Below, one piece after another: positions 36,001-43,414 of a stretch of 64,000 nucleotides of DNA; within the stretch, counting starts at the first letter, position 1; each line of letters starts with the position of its first letter. The translations under genes were made by a program, and so were the position numbers. Origin of the DNA: Dipteris shenzhenensis (lineage: Eukaryota; Polypodiophyta; Polypodiopsida; Gleicheniales); the NCBI GenBank assembly GCA_047967505.1, contig CM106539.1. The stretch is one strand, 5' to 3'. The notes under the pieces were generated by a model, which ran no database searches, was not told the DNA's origin, and worked only from the letters and a program-made list of their open reading frames with translations.

Positions 36001-39000
36001 GAGATAAGTTTTTGATTGCTATGACTTCATTTGTAGACTTTAAGATCCATGAAAAGTAACAGTCTACAAAAGGCTGAGTATTTTTCTGGGTTGGGGTTTT
36101 GTTACTGCAAAATCCAGGTATAAGATAGAGCTGAAACTCATTTCTCAGCCACTGTTAGTGGGGTACACACTGTCACGTGCCAGTAACTTTCTTCAAGAAC
36201 CCGTTGCAAATCCAGACATGCCAGGTACATTTATTTTTAATGTGGAAAAGGGGAGTATATGACATACTGAGAAGCTAGCTGTTCTAATAACAATCAACAG
36301 AACATTACTTCTGGACTGAATCACCATAAGCTTGTGGAACTTGAGGGTTCTTTCAAGATCATTGTACAAAATTCTTTCAAAACTTCATCTTTTGAGAATC
36401 TGTACATTCTATTGACAGCTGATCATCCTTATACCACCATCCACCAGCAGGATGTTGGTTTAAAGCAAAAGCAAGAAGAGTAGAGCTGCCTCCAGAAGTG
36501 TGTATCCTGCATGTTGGAGTTAAGGGAAACCTATTGAGGGGAGCCTTGAGGCTTCCATCTGTGCTGTCTGCCTTGGAGTATTCTTTGCTGGCAGCACAGC
36601 TAAGAGATTGCATTGGTGTACCCATATCCGCTTTTAAGGTCAGTTTAAATATATTTTAGGCCTCGATAAAGTTTTCACAGCTGGAAATTTATTATTAACC
36701 TCTGGGAATTTTCTGAATTACTGTTGATTCTTATGATAGGTGCAGGATTCTTTGACATCAGGTGCCTGCAACTCGAATTATTGTTATGAACGCCTTGAGC
36801 TCCTTGGTGACAGTTTCTTAACCTTTATTGGTGCAACTGCGCTATACACAAAATATGTATCAATGGATAAGGATGGTTTAGCTTCTGTTTTACATAGCCT
36901 TGTTGAAAACAAGCGACTGTTTCAGTGTGCAGAAGCATGTGGGCTCTCTTCTTATGTGTTTGCTGAACCTTTCCATGCAAGGGATTGGATCCCTCCTGGT
37001 CCTTTACCTGTCTGTTTGATGGAAGATGAAAAGAATATGCAGACGGGATCCTCAAGGAGGCAGAAGATCTCCTATAGGACCCTGGCAGATATTGTTGAGG
37101 CTCTTGTTGGGTCATATGTCCTGAATGGAAGCATTGATAACACTTTGAAAGCCATATCATGGTTGAAGATTCCAATTGTGTATCCTTCGTCTGCTGCAGA
37201 AGCAGTATTGGTGTTGTCAGACAAAGGTGCAGCAAAAAGAACTTTACTGACATCAAATAAGATTACGAAGCTGGAGAGACGACTGAAGTATCATTTTAGA
37301 AATTCCAATCTTCTTTGTGTGGCCCTTCACTACGATTCTGAAGATTTTGAAGGTGGATTGGATTTTTTCAGGCTGGGATATCTAGGGGATACCGTCCTTT
37401 CTTACTTTGTGACAAGACATCTTGTTGTTAGGTATCCATGGCTGAATGTTGGTGATCTTAATGAGATGAAGCAATCCATTATCAATAAAGAAAACTTTGG
37501 ATGCATTGCGGTCAAACATGAATTACACTTGTTCTTACAAGTCGTGCCTTGTTCTATAAAAGAGAGCATCTCAATGTATGTATCAAGGTGCCAGAATGAA
37601 AATCAGGGCTGGAAATGGGCTTCTTCGTATGGAATCCTCGGACAATGTGCACCAAAGGTTTATCTCAAACATGATTTCTTCGTCAGTCTTACTTGGTGCT
37701 TGTTTAGATGAAGCATTTCTTAGTGTAGCACAGTTGATATGTGAAAAGAAAGCTTGTGGCATATAAAAGACCATAATGGCCCAAACAAAAAGGTTTTGTA
37801 GCTTCTTGTCATCTGACAGGTTTTTGTTTAAGCAGGTTTTGGGTGATGCAATTCCAGCTTTAGCAGCTGCTGTTTTCTTGGATTCTGGGCTTGATGTGGA
37901 GCGTGTTTGGAAGGTTTGTCAAGTTCCCGTGCATGTTGCAGCTTTGTATTTTGTTTGTATTATAAGAGCAGGAAGTGCATATTACTGTGTAGGGGCTTAT
38001 CAAGTCCTGAATTAAAAGAAGAGTGTTTGGAAGGTTTGTTAACTTCCCATGCATAATTGCAGCTTTATATATTGCTTGTATTATAAAGATTGTGAAGTGC
38101 ATATTATGGTGTAGGGATATTCAGGCCTTATCAAGGCCTGAATTATTATAATATTTCTTTTGTATTATGAGGCTGTGAAGTCCATAATATCGTGGGGATA
38201 TTCAGGCCTTATCAAGCTTTCATGCCTACCTTTTATTCTCTCTTTTCCTAATTAGTTGTGGATCAGTGGCATTGTTCTGGCAGTCACCTAATCGCATCAG
38301 TTGGTGGCTATTTCAAATTAGTCGATATTATAGTTATATCTAGATTCTAATCATAGAAGAAGGTAATACAGGACATTTTGGTCAGCCTTACTGCTTTTTC
38401 AGTCGAGGACATGCAGCTATACGGTTTCATGAAGCTGTGCCTCTTATTCAAGAGCATACTGCAAGGCTATATACAATGATTTGATGTTAGCATTTGTCAG
38501 GATCCAGAGTTCATTCTCTTGAGATTGTTCTGTGGCTGAGAGACAGTTGGTTAAAAAGTCACTTGTTCAGTCTCATCGCCAAAGATTGTTCTCTTCAGGT
38601 GCTATTGTACACGGTTTGTGATTGGTATCTGTGTTCTATAAGATCTGCAAAGAGAGGGTTTTATAGAACTACAGCTAAAGAGATCCTTCGATTAGAAGAG
38701 GTCTCTAAATAACCACGTGACATCTCTTATAAAGGGACTTAGTCAGAAGAAACGTTTTCGTCTATTTTGTCGTTTCATCGTTTTGACATGTTTGGTTTTG
38801 TCTCGAGATGGATAGATTTTGAATTGATACTTAATATATACATGGACAGGGGCAAGTAAGATATGTTATATTCAAGTTTAGAGTGACATAGAGAAATACA
38901 AGTCAAGGCACTTAAAAGGGAATTCAAATTTATTCAAATTCAAGCTTTCAATCTCCTTTCTCAAGTTCGGATAGGTTTTAAAATGATATTGAAGATACTA

Positions 39001-41162
39001 AATGATAGGGGTAAGTAAGTTATGTTACATTCATGTTTAGAGTGAGCAAAGAGAAATACAAGTCAAGAAACCTAAAAAGGAAATTCAAGACACAAACACA
39101 TTCTTCAAATTTATTTGAATTTGAGCTTTCATTCTCCTTTCTGAAGTTTCAACTTTAGACCATTTAATATTTAAGGAGTCAAGACTCAAAAGCATATGGA
39201 TTGTAGAAAAAATGGGGCAAAAACGTGTATTTGATTTCGTCCTGTTTCAAAACTTTCGTCTAAATGGGTTTTTATGTAGTCTATCTAAAGGAGTCATTCA
39301 GGATAATGCAGTTCAATGTGAATATTTAAGAGGTGAACCAAGAACTTCGCCTATGGCATGAAGGGGCACATCGAGTGAGAACTAATGAGACAAAATTGTA
39401 GGAAACAAGTGTACAATAAAGAATTGAGATGTTTCTTGCTTCAGCATCAATGTATATATAAGAGCTCTTGCTCACACTAAAGACTTCTAGATACAGATGA
39501 GATGCTAGGTACTCTTGACTCCTGAGATGCTTCCATACACCATCGTGAGGAGAGTTGTATGGATAGACAATTTGTGCCTTAACATTTTTTAGTCCTGCAC
39601 TCCTCTTGCAATTTAGCACTGCCTCAATAGTGAGGCTCCACACAATTCAACCTTTGGAAGACCTTGAGCTAAGCACTTATTTGCTGTTAGGAAAGTCTAG
39701 CCTAATGTGGTCACCTTTGCCTCATCAAGTTCTAGACTAGTCTATTGAATCTCGATATTTCAAAGCTATTGCTATCCTCTAGCAAAAGTGTGTACATCCA
39801 ACAATTTTTCATGCTTTGCAAGGTTATAATAAGGTTCCCATTTTTGGCAAAATGGCATAACCTTTTTTATAAACTTGGTCTCCAAGACAAGCCATAGAAG
39901 TAAAGAGTCCCCAAATGGGTTTTTTAAGCTCTCTCACACGCTCAATCGGTGATCTAGCCTTCCCGCTGGTCATTGCTTATGGTGGCTTTGCCTTGTTGCT
40001 TTCTTTTCTTTTGGACACACTCTCACGTACATAATATGATGATAAATGGAGATAACAAACTGCACCAAGCTCATAGCAGCAGTAGGCTAAAGCCACCTAT
40101 AATTCTTCAGGAGGTATATGGCACACCGAAAGTCAAAATCCCTTCTAATGTGCTGCTCCCCACCACCCCCCACAAAAGAACCGCCTGCATCCTGCCCCCA
40201 TGCAACATTCCCCCAAAAAAGGAGTATGGTGGGCTGATTGGGTCTCCTGCTGTTTATCACGTTGGTGTTCCTGCTTTCTGAAAGAAAACCCAACGAGGAC
40301 TTCCCTGCCAACCTTTAGCTGAAGGCAAGTGCTAAGCAGATTGCCTGTACAGAAGATTGGCCAGTAGGGCCTTGCTTTGTAGTTGTGAGTTCAACATTCT
40401 GCAAGAGTAGAAGTAGATAAATCTTTGATTTCAGAATTAAAAAAATGATTTGTGTTGCTTCTTATTACTTTAATAGTATCACTATTAGCAATCTGACAAT
40501 TCACAATATTCATTTTCAGTTGGTAATATATAGAAAACTATTTCTGATATTTATCTCAAACTTAACTGTGTGTCATGATATCTAATAATTGATTCTTCCA
40601 TAGGTTTTCCGACCTTTGTTAGAACCACTACCAATGCCTGGGTGTTTTTCACTGCATCCAGTCAAGGAACTGACACAACTATGCGAGAAAAGATGTTGGT
40701 CCTTGGATATCAAGTGCTCATTTATTTCTGGTGCTTTCCACGTTCATGCACTTGTTAATCAAGTCATTATTGCAAGTTCTGAGCATGAAGAGAAGCGGGT
40801 TGCTCGAAGATTCATGGCACTAAAAGTAAGCTTTCTTCATGTTTCTTCAGTAACAGTAAATATGTTTTTTGCACCAAATGAGACACTTATGTCAACTATT
40901 ATGTCTGGTGAAGTATATTGAAAACAGTGCATCATGAAGATTCACTGGTCATGGCAATGCATAATGTTGCCCATGCCTACACTTGAAAAGCCTTTGAATA
41001 GGAGTCTTGTTCTTCAAAATTTTGGGGTTTGCGGACATTCGCAGTTTTGGTTGCCTTACATGATGCCACTTTTATTTTCGTTTAATTCAGGCATTGCATC
41101 AGCTATTCAAGGGGGAATTTTTTGATTTAAGTGCAACACAAAATTCTGCCATAGGTTGGTAA
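15507..41162 (+). CDS. Dicer-like protein without helicase (split gene, eight coding exons)
   Basis: Gene-level entry for the exons listed below; the intervening sequence is intron. Model: 99 + 158 + 40 + 63 + 306 + 26 + 74 + 23 codons, about 790 residues, all junctions in phase. Order: platform (1-120), PAZ (about 120-260), connector with 'ELPPEVC' (about 300-361), RNase IIIa (362-510), RNase IIIb (about 535-693), one dsRBD (about 700-780). Family knowledge: Dicers cut dsRNA into small RNAs, PAZ-platform holding the end and the two RNase III domains each cutting one strand. Usual plant DCLs are about 1,400-1,900 residues and start with a helicase. Here none is found in the 15 kb upstream. 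RNase IIIb has lost key acidic residues. It could be a minimal Dicer-like gene, a truncated paralogue, or a gene whose 5' exons lie outside the window. Confidence 0.8.
16262..16380. repeat. (CT)n-(CA)n compound microsatellite
   Basis: A CT run near 16263-16287 passes directly into CA repeats to about 16329, then a T-run and CG/CA repeats. Located inside DCL intron 1. Confidence 0.9.
16390..18900. other. Intron sequence without recognised genes
   Basis: ORFs at 16514-16738, 16849-17052, 17166-17525 (minus), 18066-18425 (minus) and 18599-18856 (minus) show no domain I can name. The last is Lys/Arg/Gln-rich and may be a gag-like remnant. 17967-18130 is C/T-rich. Nothing here fills a gap in the DCL reading frame. 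Confidence 0.4.
18942..19724 (-). mobile_element. LINE 5' fragment: end of ORF1 and start of the endonuclease
   Basis: On the minus strand the sequence reads 'MRIVSWNVQGLGGVPHR' (about 19004-18950), the characteristic start of the L1-type apurinic endonuclease domain of ORF2, then a stop. Upstream (19191-19724) is mixed coding-like sequence that could be ORF1 C-terminal region, in several frames. No RT follows, so this is a truncated piece. Confidence 0.6.
20210..20470. repeat. G-rich low-complexity tract
   Basis: About 260 bases of GGGGnAG-type repeats on the + strand. The Pro/Ser/Leu-rich minus-strand ORFs are composition artefacts. It resembles the tract at 24900-25550 and, in opposite orientation, the leader of the LINE at 28042-35271. 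Confidence 0.75.
20855..20973. repeat. 24-bp minisatellite (five units)
   Basis: Five diverged units of about 23-25 bp, each of the form C-C-(C/T)-A-(G/A)-C-G/T-C-A ... GGGTTA-C-TAA, for example 'cctaacgcacattgggttactaa'. A second cluster of about three units lies at 21256-21326. Units contain the palindromic phrase GGGTTAnTAACCC across their junctions. Confidence 0.7.
21256..21326. repeat. 24-bp minisatellite, second cluster (three units)
   Basis: Units related to the array at 20855-20973, including 'cactccgggttaataaccc'. The 280 bases between the clusters have no such units, so the array was probably interrupted or the clusters belong to a repeated LTR segment. Confidence 0.6.
21397..23200 (+). 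mobile_element. Ty3/Gypsy gag region (fragment)
   Basis: The gag core is at 22209-22613, with 'ITKFLGEGDPV'-like text (read: 'IIKFLGEGDPVCRVERFKQ') and 'GLSLDGKAHQWYSA', a typical retrotransposon gag capsid signature. It continues in other frames through 22759-23028 ('LLPCFLIGLRDAKLHDHLIT' region) to a zinc-knuckle-like 'CGLCMGNHPTNECP' (23115-23160). Stops and frameshifts break it. Protease and RT are absent: the element is interrupted by hAT and LINE sequence on the other strand from 23.2 kb. Confidence 0.7.
23183..23656 (-). mobile_element. hAT transposase C-terminal fragment
   Basis: On the minus strand a 157-codon open frame contains 'WWETFGAHTPNLQQLALRVL', 'CERNWSTFSLIHTKRRNRL' and 'LVYIHTNLRLISK'. 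This is the conserved C-terminal dimerisation domain of plant hAT transposases (W-W, then CERNWS...H(T/S)KKRNRL). Only the tail is present, so it cannot encode a full transposase. It abuts the Gypsy gag on one side and LINE RT on the other. Confidence 0.85.
23660..24905 (-). mobile_element. L1-type LINE ORF2 fragment with reverse transcriptase
   Basis: One long minus-strand open frame (23604 to beyond 24905) carries an RT: 'KGSCPGSDGLTSSSF', 'LIPKGGCRNLVSQWRPITLL', 'ILLLDFEKAYDRVYWGF' and 'RQRCPLAPFLFLFVAEAM'. The catalytic F/YADD box reads TDDT. The endonuclease and the zinc-finger C-terminus are missing. It is in the same LINE family as the element at 28042-35271, judging by shared phrases around the RT. 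An 11-base repeat 'tgtggacaaca' lies at 23645-23655 and 25561-25571. Confidence 0.85.
24900..25550. repeat. Long G-rich low-complexity tract
   Basis: About 650 bases of G-rich (GGGGnAGG) sequence on the + strand, equivalent to a C/T-rich tract upstream of the LINE RT on its own strand. Proline-rich ORFs are artefacts. The related full LINE has C/T-rich tracts between its ORFs (29930-30150), so this may be the inflated counterpart. Confidence 0.75.
25685..26495 (+). mobile_element. LTR-like segment upstream of DCL exon 2
   Basis: A polypurine-like 'atgggaggg' (25688-25696) is followed by TGTTAGAATTATCTAGA, typical of an LTR start after a PPT on the + strand. The end is unclear. It may be the 3' LTR of the Gypsy whose gag lies at 21.4-23.2 kb, but I found no second copy to prove it. 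Confidence 0.3.
26531..27006 (+). CDS. DCL exon 2: platform end and PAZ domain
   Basis: Encodes residues 100-257 plus two bases. It starts 'VNTMKEFNTSLFSLVL', matching the last platform helix, then 'YYVLPLKHG' and 'IDWTLANVLPKC' (the usual 'YLLLP...IDW..V' between platform and PAZ). The PAZ core ends in 'CFIVGIARDLCGSS' and 'GITYADLWMKK', matching the conserved '(F/V)Y.V.GI..DL..NS...ITY..Y...KY' of Dicer PAZ. The donor is 'aagaa|gtatct' at 27007, after which a (CT)n run starts. Leaves phase 2. Confidence 0.8.
27009..27057. repeat. (CT)n microsatellite touching the exon 2 donor
   Basis: About 24 CT units begin two bases after the donor GT. The downstream stretch to 27110 is C/T-rich. It lies inside the short intron 2 (27007-27297). 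Confidence 0.9.
27298..27419 (+). CDS. DCL exon 3: PAZ-connector linker
   Basis: Encodes residues 258-298: 'KLVRAACIQSRNHADPC', then 'RRIVPSRMVHYVRFG'. In Dicers this position has 'PLLKAKQ..' followed by a basic linker before 'ELPPELC'; the spacing and basic character fit. Acceptor 'cttccag' ends at 27297. A 'gggg|gtgggg' donor at 27420 leaves phase 1, which restores the ELPPEVC frame in exon 4. This is the least conserved exon and was found by phase and position, so boundaries are tentative. Confidence 0.5.
27626..27960 (-). mobile_element. LINE RT fragment (same type as 52.4-54.0 kb)
   Basis: The minus strand reads a degenerate 'SPTLFGQFIDEL' (about 27940-27900), then 'LLYAGNILLAKDKILQSY' and 'VNSMQTKIMIIG'. 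This is the QGCPLSPTLFG...YADDIVLLA...VN..KTK pattern, with YADD decayed to YAGN. It lies in DCL intron 3. Confidence 0.65.
28026..28041. repeat. Target-site duplication, 5' copy
   Basis: 'aagtcttcaaaatggc' here is repeated exactly at 35272-35287, at the two ends of the LINE. Confidence 0.85.
29100..29900 (+). pseudogene. LINE ORF1 (RNA-binding, CCHC knuckle), broken
   Basis: Reads 'FLGLPEEYRAILPSIGRAF' style text (from 29235: LGLPEEYRAILPSIG), then 'GVPRIRLVVES' and a knuckle 'CLRCRLMGHLARDCP' (29455-29510). This is the plant L1 ORF1 pattern (DUF4283-like domain followed by CCHC). A stop or frame change separates the knuckle from the upstream part. It is followed by a basic region. Confidence 0.7.
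31040..31620 (+). pseudogene. LINE ORF2 endonuclease domain (broken)
   Basis: Across frames the sequence gives 'IGIMNVYAPVCKQHRLAFW', 'WIVGADFNNLQFGEDA' and 'LDRFYVGYWALHRGGSIEI' ending in 'SDHSPVVLHLD'. These are the APE-type endonuclease motifs NVYAP, GGDFN and SDH(S/C)P of L1-type ORF2. In-frame stops make it inactive. Confidence 0.8.
31697..32960 (+). pseudogene. LINE ORF2 linker and reverse transcriptase (broken)
   Basis: A helical linker (31697-32071) is followed by RT pieces: 'LPTKKCPGEDGW', 'QWRPITLLDTAYKILAKVL', 'RWVRGVSVLYAGSSSQMLI' and 'GCPLAPFLFLFVAESL'. The catalytic box reads FANDT where FADDT is expected. Several stops replace Gln (CAG to TAG) or Trp codons. Confidence 0.8.
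34282..35127 (+). pseudogene. LINE ORF2 C-terminal zinc-finger (zf-RVT) region
   Basis: 'ISYFFWLAAHGGLPIGLWL' followed by 'CHCCPDGVLETIPHCLWSC' is the plant LINE zf-RVT pattern (CxxC...H...C). The last part, 'ITAWNIWVARCSLVM' (34834 onward), matches the usual 'W.IW..RN' C-terminal segment. The reading frame changes between the two. Confidence 0.8.
35272..35287. repeat. Target-site duplication, 3' copy
   Basis: Exact copy of 28026-28041. It overlaps the end of the LINE A-run by two bases, so the true duplication is 14-16 bases. Confidence 0.85.
35288..36450 (+). other. Remaining DCL intron 3 sequence
   Basis: AT-rich intron DNA between the LINE and exon 4. A phrase of about 60 bases around 'agtttcttccacccattt ... 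catcaagctacttaccattttg' occurs twice (about 35397-35480 and 35568-35635), a local duplication. No ORF of interest. Confidence 0.5.
36451..36638 (+). CDS. DCL exon 4: connector helix region
   Basis: Encodes residues 299-361 with 'KARRVELPPEVCIL', then 'LLRGALRLPSVLSALEY' and 'LLAAQLRD'. This matches the highly conserved stretch before RNase IIIa in plant Dicers (ELPPELC ... RGAQRLPSIMRRVESMLLAVQL). The acceptor is placed after 'ccaccagcag' (36450) because of the pyrimidine-rich tract; 36447 or 36483 would keep the same frame. The donor is 'tttaag|gtcagt' at 36639, phase 0. Confidence 0.85.
36740..37657 (+). CDS. DCL exon 5: RNase IIIa and most of RNase IIIb
   Basis: Encodes residues 362-667. 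RNase IIIa signature 'YERLELLGDSFL' has Glu378, Glu381 and Asp385; the second motif 'LADIVEALVGSY' has Asp478 and Glu481, so this domain keeps the full metal-binding set. RNase IIIb begins near 'LERRLKYHFRNSNLL' (539). Its signature reads 'FFRLGYLGDTVLSYF': the two Glu positions are Phe571 and Gly574 and only Asp578 remains. 'LVVRYPWLNVGDLNEMKQSI' and 'VNNKTFA'-like 'INKENFGCIAV' follow the family. It ends 'CAPK' before donor GTTTAT, phase 0. Single uninterrupted exon, no stops. Confidence 0.92.
37836..37913 (+). CDS. DCL exon 6: end of RNase IIIb
   Basis: Encodes residues 668-693, 'VLGDAIPALAAAVFLDSG' then 'LDVERVWK', matching the family 'VLGDLVESIAGAIFLDSGFDL..VW'. Asp671 is kept, but the catalytic Glu is Pro674. 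The acceptor is 'tttaagcag' (37835) and the donor 'tggaag|gtttgt' at 37914, phase 0 at both ends. The end of the exon and its donor are duplicated 120 bases downstream. Confidence 0.9.
37903..38200. repeat. Tandem duplication covering the exon 6 donor
   Basis: 'gtgtttggaaggtttgt' at 37903 recurs at 38023, exactly 120 bases later, and similarity continues to about 'gtgcatattatggtgtaggg'. A third partial copy lies near 38160-38200. The second GTTTGT is a decoy donor. Confidence 0.75.
38818..39150. repeat. Two diverged tandem copies, about 170-bp period
   Basis: 'ggggcaagtaagatatgttatattcaagtttagagtga' and its continuation to 'tctcctttctcaagtt' (38850-38965) is repeated in altered form at about 39005-39148. 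Located in DCL intron 6 (37914-40603), which otherwise shows no gene. Confidence 0.6.
40604..40825 (+). CDS. DCL exon 7: dsRNA-binding domain
   Basis: Encodes residues 694-767. It begins 'VFRPLLEPLPMPGC', matching the link after RNase IIIb in plant DCLs, then 'HPVKELTQLCEKRCW' and 'FHVHALVNQVIIASS' and 'EEKRVARRFMALK'. The alpha-beta-beta-beta-alpha order and the final basic helix are those of a dsRBD. Acceptor 'cttccatag' (40603), donor 'ctaaaa|gtaagc' (40826), phase 0 at both ends. Confidence 0.85.
41091..41162 (+). CDS. DCL exon 8: last dsRBD helix and stop
   Basis: Acceptor 'tttaattcag' (41090) gives 'ALHQLFKGEFFDL', which completes the last dsRBD helix after 'ARRFMALK', then 14 more codons to TAA at 41160-41162. 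A donor-like 'atag|gttggt' (41154) just before the stop leaves open that the transcript continues. The reading frame at 41351-41600 does not join this donor in phase, so the stop is preferred. Confidence 0.65.
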   Translation, partial: ALHQLFKGEFFDLSATQNSAIGW

Positions 41163-41352
41163 GTTCTCTGAGATACAAAGTTTCACTTCAAAAGTTGCTG
41201 CTAGAGTGTCGTAATATCTTGATGCCTTTAAGGTTTACTTCAATGCCTTTTGTTAATTACTAATTCAATTATAAGTCTTCAAGCATCTTGTTGTCCTTGC
41301 GTGCTGATTTAGCCTCTGACGCCTGGTCGTCCTTTCTGTGCTCAAACCAGAA

Positions 41353-41601
41353 ACATCACAGAGAAAATGAATTTGGTACCAGATATGCAACCGTCAGAGC
41401 AACTCCCTCTTTGGGCTGCTGGAAATGTGGCAGCTGTTTTCATGATGACAGAGAAGCTGTTCAGCTTGCAAGATGAGCTTAAATTGGGCTGGTGCAGCCC
41501 CGTCTCTGCAGAAGTCCATGATGTTGCGAACCAGCTAACCTTTTTTGGGAATCTCATAAATCAAGCAGCATTTTCAGAAAGACAGTCAAAGGTGTGGTAA
41601 A
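41353..41601 (+). other. Open stretch downstream of DCL: 3' UTR exon or alternative C-terminus
   Basis: A 77-codon ATG frame with ordinary composition ('LPLWAAGNVAAVFMMTEKLF', 'VHDVANQLTFFGNLINQA') follows an acceptor-like 'caaaccag' (41350). It does not resemble a second dsRBD. It could be an alternative last exon if a different donor is used, or 3' UTR. A possible poly(A) signal AATAAA is at 42346-42351. Confidence 0.3.
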
Positions 41602-42149
41602 TTCGTGGTTTGATAAGATCCACGAGGGATGTCATTTTTGTTGGGTAACCCTTCTACAGCAATGGAACTGTAACCGCCGTGAGGGCGACATGCAGCAAGA
41701 TAAGGAGTTCAGGATCCTGTGATCTGGGACAGGGTTGGAGTGCATACTCTGCATCATCCCTGAGAAAAGGTGAGCGAATCCTTGGTGATTTGATTAGGCG
41801 TTTCCAGAGCCGGCTGATATATAATGTGCAAGAGTCACCCAAAAAAGCACCTTTGTGGCAGAGCTTGTGGTAGTGAGTCGTTTCTGACATTCGAGTCTTC
41901 ATACATTAAGAATGTACCTACATTGGCTTAGTGCCATTTTTTGGAAGTTCGTTAAGGATGATTTGTTTTAAATTGTTTGTCCGGCTTTTCCCCTAACCTC
42001 TTGCTCCTTGATGTGGGCTGTTTGACTGGAATATTCCGATCCTTTCTAGTACAGCATATGATTGATGATTCTGATGGCTGCACATCCTGTAGAGAATCAG
42101 TTGCTCTAAAGCTCCATCTATTGTTATAGTAGAAATTGGTTATTTTTTT

Positions 42150-42250
42150 AAAATATAGCACTTATCTCTTTGAAATGTATTTTTTAAAAATATAGCACTT
42201 ATCTCTTTGAAAGTGAGCTGCTATGGGAAAGTGAGCTGCTATGGGCTCTG
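42150..42250. repeat. Two small tandem duplications
   Basis: 'aaaatatagcacttatctct' plus 'ttgaaa' occurs twice (about 42150 and 42187), directly followed by a double 'gtgagctgctatggga' (about 42213 and 42230). Confidence 0.75.
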
Positions 42251-42259
42251 TTGAATTCT

Positions 42260-43400
42260 AACTTTGTGAAATTGATTGTTCTTTGTTTCTTATCTTGGGT
42301 AAGTTATAGTATTTGAAAGATATTGCAGCCTTTGTTGCTATTGTAAATAAAAAGTGAGTAGTAATGTAATATCTCCTTTTATCTCCACAACGAAACAAAA
42401 GAGAAGTGTTGCTTTAAAGAGAGGTCATTCCTAATATATTAGCATTATTAAGAAGCCAATAAGGCATTTAAGAATACTGAGTTCCACAAAATCCAATGGA
42501 AACAATCAATCTTTTAGAATTTCCATTGGAAACCCTAAGCGATATACTTAACTATGTTGAAAATAGGCTCTACAATGATATGTGCATTTAGAAAAAAGCA
42601 TTGAACGGGATACACATTTTTTGCCGTGTGTTTTTTTAAATCAAAGTCCTCTTCCATTGTGGTATTTATATCTATGCCAAAATATTTGTGCAGATTCTAT
42701 CATGTTTCTTCATGTTTTTCCCCGATCTCCCCTCGCATGGAATCCAATGTTTATTGTTTTAAGTAGTGACATTGTACATTGAAAGAAGGGTGATCACTTT
42801 CCTCAATCTTAAGGGAACATTCGATGATGGTTTTGTTGAGCATATGACAAAGATGGGCAATAAATATAAACCAAAAGACCCCATATCTTGATGCATTGCA
42901 TAATGGAAGCTCTCATAGAATTAGGAATGTTTAGATTCACGCAGGCCATTTCAAGCACACCATTTCTTGGTCCATGACGTGTCTAGGTAGGCAATAATCT
43001 CAATTGCATTGGCCACTTGTAAGATGTCTAAATGGCGTGTCATGAACAAGTGAAATATGGCCTTCTTGCACTTGAATATTATTTTCAACAACCATATGAT
43101 TTTCCACCCCCCTTGCTTTTTATGTGTTTAATAGCATGATCCGATGAGCACATTAAGATCTCTTGCTTCTTGAGATCTTGTTTTTGCCAAATTAACTCAA
43201 ATATGTGATCCCACGATCATTCATAATCCATTTTTCTCCATTTATGGTTTATGTAACAATGACCTCTCTTGAATTATGAAGGGGATAGCTTTTCCATGAA
43301 AAATCTTTGTATGCTTTAATTGGTTTCAAAAGTTATTTATGGTTCACAAATTCCTTGGTTAGTGGATGTGGAACAGTCACAATCACTTAGCCACAGTCAC
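42260..43400. other. Gene-free stretch
   Basis: AT-rich sequence with no supported coding region in either strand. Short ORFs (for example 42582-42782) have no recognisable motif. Confidence 0.4.
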
Positions 43401-43414
43401 TTCTGTTTTCATGG

